Source: Dicyema japonicum
Taxonomy: Eukaryota > Dicyemida > Rhombozoa > Dicyemidae
Direction: 5' to 3'
DNA: 64,000 nt
Assembly: GCA_011109175.1 (NCBI GenBank)
Contig: RDEW01000006.1
Location: 843,232 to 907,231 of the forward strand
Every line of letters begins with the position of its first letter. The first letter of the stretch is position 1. Below, piece after piece: positions 50,001 through 60,369 of this stretch. Below the pieces are notes generated by a model. That model was not told where the DNA came from. It did not search any database and worked only from the letters and a program-made list of their open reading frames with translations. The translations under genes were made by a program, and so were the position numbers.

Positions 50001-51096
50001 CTTTAGAAGGATGAATCTTACGTGAACTCGCTCGTAAAACTGTACCCCCAATCTAGTAGACATCAATCTGAGACGACCTTCCTCCTAATGAAGCTTTAAA
50101 GAGTACACAAACCTCGTAAAAATTAATGAAGGTGAAGGAAAAGGCAGATATCAGGTTTAACAGGGGAAGCAGAATAATGTACAAAAAATTGGAAAATTTG
50201 ATCGAAATGTAAATAAATTTTGTTGGATTCATGCAGTCGTATTTGAAAAACACAGGGGGAGAGACCAAACTAGAAATATTGATAGACACGACCTTATCCA
50301 CTTGGAGTCGGTGAACTGAAAAGTCTTGATGTTCCACAAATACGTCAAAATTATAAGAAAAATTGTATAGAAATAGAGAAAACGGGAAATGGCGCAGAAA
50401 CGGGGGACATTTATAGTTTTGTAGAAGGCAAAAACGACGCCCATGAAGATGAGGACAAAAAAGAAGGGAATGCTCGTAAGACTCACGTAACATGAAGTGC
50501 ACAATATTAGAGTAATCATGGTGAGAGTCTTTGCGATCACTAAACGTCCTTTAAGGAGTTTTCTGCGGTGGCTCTGATCTGAGGACAAATGGCTTTGAGT
50601 GATAGACACTGAAGTCTCGTCTTTCCGAAAAACGAAAACAAAGGAGACTGAAAAAAAGGCAATGAGGCAGTCGAAGATGTATATTCTCACGACTTCACTC
50701 AGTAAGCTGTTTCTGAGACTGCGGTTAATCACAAATTTACTTGTAAAACCCAAAATCTGATAAGATGAGATCAAACAATGAACATCGTCTCACATAATAC
50801 TCTTTCCTGTAAAACAAGATTGTGTAAAATATTAAGTGAGAAATTAGAGAGGCCGTGGAGAATGCGAAAATTCCCACATTTAGCCATAATTTGTGAACTT
50901 TGATATAAATTAGACAATACCCTTCTTTTTGCTGTTAAATAATATCAATGTCCAAAGACAGAAAGAAAGTATGTAAAATGTGTTCAAATAGTTGAATCGG
51001 AAGAAAAGTGCTAAAACTTAGTCATTTCGACGAACCAAGCAGTATTGATAGAATGGTCAATCCTTCAAAAACGGAAACTATTCCGCAGTAAACCAT
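44081..51096 (-). CDS. PIEZO: PIEZO mechanosensitive cation channel (multi-exon)
   Basis: A very large multi-pass plasma-membrane channel. It starts at MVYCGIVSVFEGLTILSILL (51096), spliced to ALFFRFNYLNTFYIL, like the first PIEZO helices, and many hydrophobic exons follow. Diagnostic regions: LCYFIIGLNQLVN...SPRPSRMFWM (~46500), FGMFIFDFLTLVVSIFGFWGF (~45870), VVDRIIYLNKSVIKKLIF (~45690), MQIRSNYPRQILR (~45480), IPFLHEIRMTMDWALTRTSLSL (~45350), FIILIVWFPLLLFSF (~45130), and the C-terminal LPNVDGIIQLCTDI...REFGELELEEYLYATL, then YRSPELLIRF. A Lys/Glu-rich helix at ~47230 may be the beam. Introns resolved by hand: 51011-51035, 50898-50920, 45387-45409, 45216-45238 (25, 23, 23, 23 nt). Size agrees with ~2,100 residues. 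No inactivating change found in the stretches checked. Confidence 0.95.
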
Positions 51097-51254
51097 AACC
51101 TAAAAATCTTTGAAAATTTATGTAAATTTATTTAAATTTCAAAATTATTTTAAAATTATTAATATTTATTGATAATTAATAGAATGTTTTTCATATCGAT
51201 TAAAGGATTATTTTTACTTACATTCTGGGTTTATTAATAATTTAATTTCTAAAA

Positions 51255-52110
51255 CATTATATGCGGACCGATATACAAAAGGCCTTCGACTCGGTCTTGA
51301 GGACTCACTTTACAAAAAAGATCTTCGATTCCAATATCAACCCAAACCTTATCTCTGTCTGGAAAACTTCCTGTTCGGCAGCAGGTCGTGAATGGAGTCC
51401 GCAAGGCTCTCATTTTTCCATATTCAATTTGTTCCTTCAGATGTCTCACAGATTTACGACCTGAACACATCATTCTTGCTTATGCAGATGCTATTATCAT
51501 CGCTTCATGGAATAGTTCCCACTCCATGGCGGTTTCGGTTGTCAAAGCATACCTGGATCGTATAATTAATTGGCTTCATCATAAAAAAACTAACTTTACT
51601 ATATTCACGTCGGATTGCCGCTACAAGAATGATCTCGAGGTCTACCTGGTATATATGCCTATAACTGTTTCAAAGAACTCAAAAAATCATTGATGTTACT
51701 TTTGATTCACCGATGACCTTCACAAGGTATGCCGAATCCTGACGAAGTACTCTATAGGTTAAATGTCCTCAAGGAAAGTATGCACTTTCAGCATCGTTTA
51801 TGGAAAAAAAATCTGCTCCTTAAAAGTGAAGACTCTACACTTGTTACAGTCGAACAGATCCTACCCTCGTCAATTTATTATCGGTATCGTCAATACGGAA
51901 GAATGGCCGCAGCTTTCTCCAGACATCCGTCCCCTATCGACTTCTTGTATAGGCACAAGAGCAAACACTTCCGTGAATCGATGTGGTCCCTCGATGAGTA
52001 TAAATGGGTGAGGGTAATAAGGGGAACCGGAATCACCTAATTAGTTCGGTTACTATTACTTTCTTTCTCTGAGTTTCCTGGGGTTATATAAATAAATAAA
52101 CTTCTGGAAA
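51255..52110 (+). mobile_element. LINE family B RT, C-terminus and 3' end (B13)
   Basis: MRTDIQKAFDSVLRTHFTKKIF (catalytic Asp block), IILAYADAIIIASWN (YADD altered to YADA), AYLDRIINWLHHKKTNFTIF, ITEEWPQLSPDIRPLS, ending near WVRVIRGTGIT-stop at 52040 with a GAGTTTCCTGGGGTTATATA tail plus TAAA units. Closely follows the PIEZO 5' end in opposite orientation. Confidence 0.8.
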
Positions 52111-53046
52111 GGAGTCCTCTCCAAAGTCCTCAGAATTCTTGATCCGTAAAATCTGAGTTCGTGTTTGTTCAAATCCCAAAAAATCGAAGATACCAAGAAA
52201 CGGGCATTCAAAGTTACGGAACGATGGATTACTGAAAAGAGCCCTCTTCAACGCCTCTGGAATTCCTAATCTATAAGATCCTTGGTGCGTGCCTTTGCAT
52301 CCGCTTCTACCCTATACTAACTGCGTGGGCTAGAGGAAAGAAACATCGAGGTAAGATGTGGTTTTGCTGGAGTATGTAAAGAGCCATTTCTTTGGCCACC
52401 GTGGTCTTGGATTTCAATTTCATTTTATTAAAAACTGTCCTGAAAATGATAGCGTAATTAATTTTCTCTATGGTAGAAGTACTTCCGGAAATGACGCGGG
52501 TCTTCCAGAAAAAAACATTTGTCTTTCATAAACAAAACTATTGAGTTCCAAGAGAAAATTGATTCAGACAATTTCCCTTTGAGAGCTACCTTACAGTCGT
52601 GTTCAGAACTAATTTTGTAAAATCTTCATCATTTACTTTACATAATTATCGAAAAGACCATTTTGAAGTCAATGAGATTTTATATAATTGACAACATCAA
52701 TAACCACGGAAAAGAAATAACAAGACGACCTCCCAAATTAAATGTTGTAGGTGAATGACACATAATTATTTCTGCAGCACTCATAATTAGTGTTTCTCGA
52801 ATATTACGATAATTCTCGGACTTGGCAATAAGTTTACATATTTTGTATAATTTGATTAAACCTAGTTAGAATCTGAAATTACCTAGATTCTGTTTTTGTC
52901 GAGTTTCAACAAACATTAGAAAAAGTTTTTGCCTTTGTATACATTTTTATAAAAAAAACTCCAAAGGTTTATCCTTTTTAGCTTTATGTGCACTATCTAA
53001 TGAATTTGAGTTTGATTGGCCTCATGCTTTCATTCGTTAATGTACG
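52111..53046. other. Unassigned
   Basis: 52110-52500 has LINE-like codon fragments. 52500-53046 is AT-rich with nothing recognised. Confidence 0.3.
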
Positions 53047-53540
53047 ATGGCATATTTATTAATTTTCATCACTTTTTTATTTAAAATCTTTTTTTCTGTG
53101 ATTCCCAAAAGGGAATACTGGCTTTTTTTGTGCATGGCTGCTCTAGAGGGCATAACAACAAAGCATGTTGTCTACTTGTGTACAAATAGTCTTATAAATC
53201 CATGTATTGACCGTAGAGGAGGCGCACTGAATGAACACAAACTTCCCGCAGTAGGGAAGTTTGTTCGGAGGCAGACGTCCCAGAAGCTTATTGATTCCGA
53301 GGCTTTTTTGACATTAATAAAAATTTAGTGATGGATCGTTTTGAGACGCAAAAACGGCCATGTAAATGTTATGCCAGGATTTTCCTAAATATGAGTTTCT
53401 GTCCTGTTGCTTGCAAGAGAATAAAATCAGGCAGCAACCCATTTAATACAAGTGAATACGACTTCCTCCTATTCGATTCATTCACTATGGACTTGGTTTA
53501 CAAAAGATGTGAACACAACGTGGAAGGTAAACTATAAAAT
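53047..53540 (+). other. Two adjacent short open frames, possible small secreted protein
   Basis: 53047-53328 starts MAYLLIFITFLFKIFFSVI, a plausible signal peptide or membrane anchor. 53328-53537, in another frame, is Cys-containing (RPCKCYARIFLNMSFCPVAC). They could be two exons, but I found no convincing 22-31 nt intron that joins them. No family recognised. Confidence 0.25.
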
Positions 53541-53589
53541 TTCTGTAATGCAATTACTGGATAGAGTTAACTAAACTTTTATATCTATG

Positions 53590-54330
53590 CAAAAAAACTT
53601 ACAACAAAGGGGTTGAGAAGATTGGTGGATCTGCAACAGGGCGAAACGAGAAGAATACTAATGGCTATTATTTCTCAATATGCCTTAATAAGTCCAGCTC
53701 TTTTTAATTTATTTCTACGTTATATCCCGTATTCTAAGGAAAACAATTATTTGTGCGCGGATGACTTTATCATTGGAAGCCGTAGTAGCTCCACACACGA
53801 GGCTGTGACTAAACTGCGGACTTTCTTTTGAATCCCCTGTTGGCATCAAACCGACTGTCAAATCTTTATATACGATTTTCTCCTCCAAAGATTGAAGAAA
53901 GCTTAGATGTTATCCTATATGGAAAGTCTATTCCGCAAAATTGGAACCATAAATAGTGGGAGTAACGTTTAATCCATTGTCCTCCTTCCCCCATCTAACT
54001 TAATTACATAAAAGACTATTCCTTTCAAATTACGAGTAAACTCACTCGAGTAGCCACGAAGATCTGACTCGTTCATACGCGCAAAAATCTGACTCCCAAA
54101 TCAATTCGGAAATTCCAGCATCCAGGTCCTCATCCCACCGGAAGTCTCCACATCGAGCAGAGCAAACATCACTCCACCGGGTAAGTCAGCATACTTTTGA
54201 AATTTATGCTTTCATATCATTCTGAACAAAGATGGATTCAATGACGCCTCTTAGAAACTGAAGAAGGCAAAGGGACCCTTCGGCCAAGTATACCATGGAC
54301 CATGGAATGGAACCCACAGTTAACTACGAG
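53590..54330 (+). mobile_element. LINE family B RT fragment (B14)
   Basis: ALISPALFNLFLRYIP (block B region) and NNYLCADDFIIGSRSS with a CADD catalytic box (~53750), then shifted LLASNRLSNLYIRFSPPKIEE and an ITSKLTRVATKI piece of the post-RT region. Frameshifted. Confidence 0.75.
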
Positions 54331-54407
54331 GGACAGCAATAACCACTACCATATTTGATCACTTCCGACAAACTAGCCACCTGATCATATTATGCCAAAA
54401 CTTATTT

Positions 54408-55453
54408 TTATTTAAATAAAAAATTAGTATTGTTAATAATAATTATTTTTAGTAATTCAGACATCATTAATTTGTATATTTTGTTATAAAGATATTTGAG
54501 ATATCTTAATAAGTCCTCTTCAGTTATAGTCTTATTTACCATGTTATTTTTTTTAACTGCTTTTGTGTAAGCAACTAATGGAGGAATGATTGCTATGGTC
54601 AGCCTTCTTTTAATCAATGAAAGGGTTTCTTGGTTGATTAGTTCTTCGTCTGATTGAGAAGAATTTACTAAAACAGATTTCGAAGTATCACTAGAATTAG
54701 CTAATTTATACTTTTTGTCGCTTTCATCCCAAAGTTTCATGTTGTTTAGTGCTTGAATTGCCCTTTCCAAGTCTTCCAATGAAGCCTTGTATTTGTCCTT
54801 GCTTAGAATTTTCTTTTCCACTGCTTTTATGGTATTTCTAAGTTGTTCTTTCCTTAAGTTCATTTCTGAATATTTAACGATAGACTTCCTTATTGGGTTC
54901 TTATCGATATTATAAGGCAAATAATCACTGTCCGTTTCATTCGAGTTAACACTCAACATTGGACAAAATTGGGGAGGGATTTCAGAATTCTTCTTTCGAG
55001 ATATACTCTTACAGTCGGATGAAAAGGACCCACTATTCTTGGATGAAAAGGATCCACTAAAAGATTTGACAGATAAGTGAGACTCAGAAAATAACCCACT
55101 CAGTCCAGAATCACGCTTGTACTCTTCGTTCTTGCTTTTGTCGTCATCTTCATTTTCAAGATTTGGGAATTGCATGTCGGAAACATTGGCTAATTTTCCC
55201 TTCAATTTTATATTATTTTACTGATGATATGTTTGAATTTAATACTTTCCTCCACAAATAAATATTTTTCAAATTGATGTACTTTTTCTCATCAAGAAGC
55301 AAATCCCGATCCACTTTCTTTTTCTCCAATTCGATTTTTTCTTTGGTACGCGATAGCTCTATTTTGTATTTTTTGTTTATAGTGGACAGTTCATTGTGAG
55401 AATTTTTCTTCGATCTACAAAAATCGGTAAATTAAAAATTACAGTCTGCTCAT
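54408..55453 (-). CDS. Serine-rich coiled-coil protein, unknown function (3 exons)
   Basis: Predicted ~331 residues. Start MSRL at 55453, then a 28-nt intron (55415-55442), an exon with a Lys/Glu-rich coiled coil (YKIELSRTKEKIELEKKKVD), a 22-nt intron (55200-55221), and a long last exon to the stop at 54408. The last exon begins acidic (NLENEDDDKSKNEE), then is serine-rich (SLSGSFSSKN-type), then has predicted helices (MNLRKEQLRNTIKAVEKKIL; DLERAIQALNNMKLWDES) and a C-terminal helical IIPPLVAYTKAV...DLLRYLKYLYNKIYKL. Splicing in the same style as the conserved genes is the main support. I recognise no family; a cytoskeletal or scaffold role would be a guess. Confidence 0.6.
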
Positions 55454-55945
55454 TTAACAATTTATCGTGTTTGACTTTTTATCTGATAATTTCATTTTTT
55501 AAAGTGCGCAATTATTCCATTTTTGTTAAACTTTGTCCTGCAAAATCAATGACGTTATTCGGATCAGTTGGTTAAGTTTCTTCTAACAAATCAAATTTTT
55601 GCTGTTTTGCAGAGACGAGGAGGAAATTCTTTCGATTTTTTCAACTTGCAGAGAATTCGACCTTCAAAAATTAAAATAGACTGATTTGACAAATTTCTAG
55701 CTTTATTGCAACCTAATTGGATTCGATTATTCGATCAGCTGCTGACGATCTGAATCATGTATCCTTATCTACTTAGACTCTGTTTAAATCTCGACCAGTA
55801 AGTGAGTCCCGTAACCCTGTCATCTACTCAGAAACTTTCTCCTCTACAAAGAAGAGGAACACTCTCAAGGGAAACCGATCCCATTATGATGGATAGACTA
55901 CAAAACAAAATACTGCTCTCATAAATCTAGTAAAGTCTGGGACCT
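55454..55945. other. Upstream spacer of the coiled-coil gene
   Basis: Non-coding AT-rich sequence, presumably including that gene's promoter. From ~55700 on, decayed LINE-like sequence. Confidence 0.3.
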
Positions 55946-55949
55946 AGAT

Positions 55950-56400
55950 TTCATTGTTTCTTGATCCTAAACAGTTTGTCGCACTCGAATATAATACCTG
56001 CCTGAATCCCGGTAAATGTTCCCCCACCTCTTATTGTCAGATAGTCATGTTGATTATCCCCTTTATGGAGAAACCTCAGACGTGTAAAATTATTCCAGAC
56101 TTTCGTGGTTTCAGCGAAATTTCAAATCTAAGGATTCAAATACAAAATACTTGACCTTTGTGAGTTACTTTATTACTGATGGATTTAATCCTTCCAGAAG
56201 ACACTAAGGAAGTGTGTTGCTTGCATTGAACATCTAGAAGGCTTTTGATTTAATTCCAAATAACTAAGAAAATCTATGTCACCGGAATTGGAATGTCAAC
56301 TTTTTCACTTGACCAAGATACCAAGTTTGGGTTAGTTCTACAAGTTTTTTCCAAAAGGCGTCCCCCACTACTTATCATCTCTTATAAGAACAGTTCCATG
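55950..56400 (+). mobile_element. LINE family B RT remnant (B16)
   Basis: KIIPDFRGFSEISNLRIQ (RT block 1-2 region) and, in another frame, VLLALNI-stop-KAFDLIPNN, the catalytic Asp block. Heavily decayed. Confidence 0.5.
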
Positions 56401-56576
56401 ATTAGAAAATCCTTCCGCTGAATTGAGTTCCAGCATGTAAAGAACGTTCTGGAAAGTGGTTTGAAGATACTCAATCTTGTAAATGGATTTTTTCGTCCTA
56501 TTATCAACCGTAGCAGGAATGCTTGAATGCCCATGTGAGTCGTGGACATTTGGTCAATCTGACTCAAACTAGAGGA

Positions 56577-56753
56577 AACTCAACTTTCTCAGGAACAGAA
56601 TGATTTTCATAACTGACCACCAAGAAGAAATTCTTTCTCCCAATGACTCAGTCGAAAAAGCGGAACTCAACTTTCTCAGGAACAGAATGATTTTCATAAC
56701 TGACCACCAAGAAGAAATTCTTTCTCCCAATGACTCAGAGTTAGAAAAAGCGG
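56577..56753. repeat. 87-bp tandem duplication
   Basis: The unit starting AACTCAACTTTCTCAGGAAC and ending near AATGACTCAG is present twice, 87 bp apart (56581 and 56668 for the same CAACTTTCTC). The first ~75 bp are identical by eye. The copies differ only at the junction (GTCGAAAAAG versus AGTTAGAAAAAG), so the event is recent compared with its surroundings. Confidence 0.9.
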
Positions 56754-56899
56754 ACCCAGTTTTGTAGAGTCTGTAGCGGCCAAAGTGGTTGATTCCATTA
56801 GTCAGTAGTACGTCAGAAGAGTCTCCGAAATATAGTAAAATTACCAAATAGAGATCTTATTTTAAAAGAAGGTCAAACTAAGAGTAGAACTTTGTGGGA

Positions 56900-57300
56900 T
56901 TTTGAATTTGTGAGATTCAAATAAATTTTGTTGGGGAAAAGTCTCATTGAAACTAAAATGTATCTGTCATTCATACACTCTGATTAGTCGGAGATCTACC
57001 AGTTCGGTAGCTATCTTGGAGGAACACGATTGGTTGATCAGACCCGGTAGCATTGATGTTTTCATTTTCACGGAAATTAAATAGGACAGGATAATGACTT
57101 CCTTTTATATATTTCAAAGTTTCTGACGACTCTTGTCGACCGGATATACTCGATTTGGTGAGATTATTATCTCCTATATGAAAGTTAGAAGTCAGATTAT
57201 GTTGATCCAATTTGTCTCTGTTACCTACTCTGGCACACATCATAGGTCTTCTATCCCGAATTGGATTGAAACACGAACAGCATACGTTCAGCATTTCTAG
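56900..57300 (-). mobile_element. LINE endonuclease fragment (B15)
   Basis: Minus frame 57294-56971: LTSNFHIGDNNLTKSSISGRQ...LKYIKGSHYPVLFNFREN. The SDHxPVxF-like ending is the last APE endonuclease block (Ser-Asp-His changed to Gly-Ser-His). Family assignment uncertain. Confidence 0.45.
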
Positions 57301-58410
57301 GTTTCGGTAAATTTACATACTGAAGACATTATTGTTAGTAGAATATTCCAAAATTAATAATCCAACTAAGAATTCTCTTGTCCCCCATCAAGGCAGACGA
57401 TACTTGTCTCAATTTCTTCAAATCCTGGACCACATGAGAACATTGGTATTCCTTTGTTCCAAAACTTTGTGTGTGCGATGTCTCAAGTCAATCATTTTCT
57501 CACGGAAATGAGGAACTAGAAGTTATACTGATATCAAGTAGATAAAAACACTATTCGGGATAGAGGTACGTCACCACCTCCTTGAATAACCGAACCTTAT
57601 TGGAGATCTAAGTTTTGAAATAGCTATTCACTGACCTTCATTTTATTTTATTTATTAATAAATTAAATAGGCCGAGAAGTCAAAACTAGTAAAGTAAATG
57701 GTCCTATCTGAGGAATTTCCGATTGTTCTGCTCGCGGTTGAAACGATCGGTTCCCTTGTGCCTGCGACGCTGGAATTCCGGATTCGTCTAAGAAATCGAA
57801 TTTTTACACGAACAGGAAATCTCTATGAACACTACTGGCTATTTAAGCGAATCTATCCATCATGAGAGGGAATAGCCACGCAGTCAGAGCGACCGTTGTA
57901 TGTCTCTCGTCTGACTGTTTTTTTATTTTATTAAATAAATAATAGAGTATTCAAAAAATAAATCTTTAAAGAATTATGATTGCATAGCTAATTTCTAAAG
58001 GGCTATCGGCATTCATTTACCCCCAGTCCCTTCAAGAGAAAGAAACCGGTGGCTAACAAGAATATACCAATGACGGATGAGATCAGAAAGGTTGATCTCA
58101 TCCTGAAGGGAAACAAAATATGGGCCAGGACACGAGAATGGATGTCCGCAATTTTGACGTCTCCTGTATAAAATCTCTATTAAATTTGTTAGCCCAAAAT
58201 ATCGACATATTTATAATTTGCATTTTTTCGTTATAAAAAATTAGGACGCAGTTTAATTGCCTTGACTCGTCAATTTTTTGCTTTAATGACAGAGAATCCA
58301 ATTAATCTAAGGTCGAACCATTTTAGCTCAGATTTTGAATATATTTCCATTTCTTCGGTAATTTAATATTCAATATAAAGACAAGTTCAGCCAAATCTGA
58401 CTTCGAAAAA
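57301..58410. promoter_or_regulatory. Upstream region of the dystrophin-like gene; mostly unassigned
   Basis: Contains short frames (58098-58301 minus) without recognisable domain. The AT-rich 58300-58410 stretch presumably holds the start region of the dystrophin-like gene, but I see no specific promoter element. Confidence 0.25.
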
Positions 58411-60310
58411 ATGGAAAATGAATCAGAGAAATCAGACCACACGTCTATAGATCAGGAAAATGAATCAGAGAAATCAGACCACACGTCTATAGATCAGGAA
58501 ATTGGATCCGAGAAATCAGACCACACGTCTATAGATCAGGAAAGTGAATCCGAGAAATCAGACCACACGTCTATATATCAGGAAATTGGATCGATGAAAT
58601 CAGACCATATGTTTATAGATCAGGAAAGTGAATCAGAGAATTCAGACCACATGTCTATAGAGCAGGAAATTGAATCCGTGAAACCAGACCACGTGCATAT
58701 AGATCAGGAAATTGACTCCGTGAAACCAGACCACGTGTCTATGATCTGTCCAGAATTTAAGGAAATGCTCCAGTCTTTAGGTACCCCGAATATATCATTG
58801 TAGTTCGATTTAACAAGATCATTTATCCATCTTGGCGTGCAGGAGAGAAAGTTTACTACATTTCAGAAGAATTGAGAGGTCTTAAGAAGGAATTATTTTA
58901 GTGAACAAATTGTCTTTAGACGATGTGATCAAGCATTGCAAGATGTACGACAAAGATGACCTAATTAGCCTAGAAGCATTAAATAAGATTGTCATTTCCT
59001 TGTTCGCCTACATTCCAAAAGAAACTAATGCGGCCACTTCCGAGACAACGTTCACAAACAAGTTAATGAACTGGCTGCAACTCATCTGCGAAAAGTTATA
59101 GTTTTAAGCGTTCATAATAGTGATGGGAGTAAATTTAAGTTTAAATCAGTCATTCTAAATTTTTCCTTCCTGTGTGGGGGTTCAATGTTCATAAAATTAA
59201 CAGGTACGCTTGTCCTATGAAATTCAAGAAATTGACACGGTCACAGTAAAACAACTAGGCTTTAACAGACAAAATTTCTCAGAGTTGGGAAGGCATTTAT
59301 TGAAAATTATGGAGTTTATCGGCGAATCTGCCTACTTCAACAAGGCCTTACTCGATAAAACGGAAAAAAAGTTGTTTGGCACAGTATTTTGAAACCTAAT
59401 TGTCTAGAAAAACTTTGTGAAAGATCAAATTTTCGAAAATTGGAGCAAGAAAAATGACGGACTAATCTCATGGCTGATGGTCAAGTCCAAACTGAGCAAT
59501 GCCCAACTGAACAAAACTATTTCAATGAAAAATGCCGGATTTGTAAAAAGTCTCCGATCACTCACATAAAGTTTCCACTCGTGTTACTTCCATAGGTTTG
59601 TTTGCCTTTGTTGCATGAAGCTAGCGATGTGCAAGGAATGCTTCTACTACAAAGAAAAGTGGAAATCCCACTCTCAGAGCCACAAAGTGAGGGCCTACAC
59701 CCAACTAGTTCATTATTGCTCATTATAAAGTCAAATTCCAATGAAAAAGTGACTAATATCCCCAAATTAATCAAAAACAACATAAAATACAAGAAAAGGA
59801 AGCATCAATTCAAATTCAAGGAAGAGTACCTGTTTTATATAATTAGTCACACACTGCCTATGTACTTTGAAAACGTGATAAACACATACAACTCAACTCT
59901 AAATGAGTACGACATGACAGATAAATACAAGATCAAGCAAGACACAGGCTATTTCACGGTAAGGTGTATGCCTGAGCAATTAGGATCATGAAACTCAACC
60001 AAAGTCAGACAACACAGTTACAGAAAGACACGTTCTGTCTGAAATTAATGGTCTCAACGTATAAATATAGGCTTAGGTGAGTTGAAGGACTTTGAACCTC
60101 CGAGTGACAAAGAATACAAACTTCTTTGGATTGGGTTTGCAGAAGGGGATAAACTTGAGAATAACATAGAAAATCTCGAAAATTTGTACAATCAGGTTGA
60201 TAACAAAATGATTTTGACAGAACGATTTTGAATGTGAAATCGATCCATTCACTGCTATCTCGCTTACTTTGGGTCACAATTTATCATGCTTGATTGATAG
60301 CATGGCTTAA
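58411..60310 (+). CDS. Dystrophin/dystrobrevin-family protein (11 exons)
   Basis: Links the cytoskeleton to a membrane complex in known members. From ATG 58411: a repeat region, then PEFKEMLQSLVRF (post-WW dystrophin), EF-hand-like regions NKLSLDDVIKHC...SLEALNKIVISLF and TVKQLGFNRQNFSELGRHLL, IFENWSKKNDGLISWLMVKSKL, a ZZ finger CRICKKSPITHIKF-VCLCCMKLAMCKECF...HSQSH, then VTNIPKLIKNNIKYKKRKHQF and C-terminal helices to the stop at 60310. Introns: 58781-58803, 58879-58901, 59095-59120, 59180-59203, 59384-59407, 59571-59595, 59708-59730, 59959-59983, 60051-60076, 60196-60220 (23-26 nt). Two joins need a one-base correction in homopolymers: GGGGG at 59176-59180 and CAAAAC at ~59510. There are no spectrin repeats and no actin-binding domain; upstream exons may exist. 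Confidence 0.85.
58414..58746 (+). repeat. 42-bp coding minisatellite, eight units
   Basis: Unit of 14 residues, consensus E(N/S/I)(E/G)SEKSDHTSIDQ, about eight times in frame, with copies 1-4 nearly identical and copies 5-8 drifting (MKSDHMFIDQ, VKPDHVHIDQ). Acidic and likely disordered. The last units run directly into the conserved dystrophin-type region. Confidence 0.92.
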
Positions 60311-60369
60311 ATTTTAGATTTATTAACACTGGATTATTATGGGGTTTTAATAAAATATATTTTTGAATA

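Noticed and set aside
43817-51096. Many hydrophobic minus-strand open frames as separate small membrane-protein genes
   Set aside because: Conserved PIEZO blocks run through them in order and 23-25 nt introns join neighbouring frames, so they are exons of one gene.
58414-58746. CRISPR-like or satellite array
   Set aside because: The 42-bp units are adjacent without spacers and keep a single open reading frame that continues into the dystrophin-type domain.
58834-58866. An additional 30-nt GT...AG intron in the second exon of the dystrophin-like gene
   Set aside because: Its length is a multiple of three and the unspliced reading stays open; homology in this segment is too weak to decide, so I left it unspliced.
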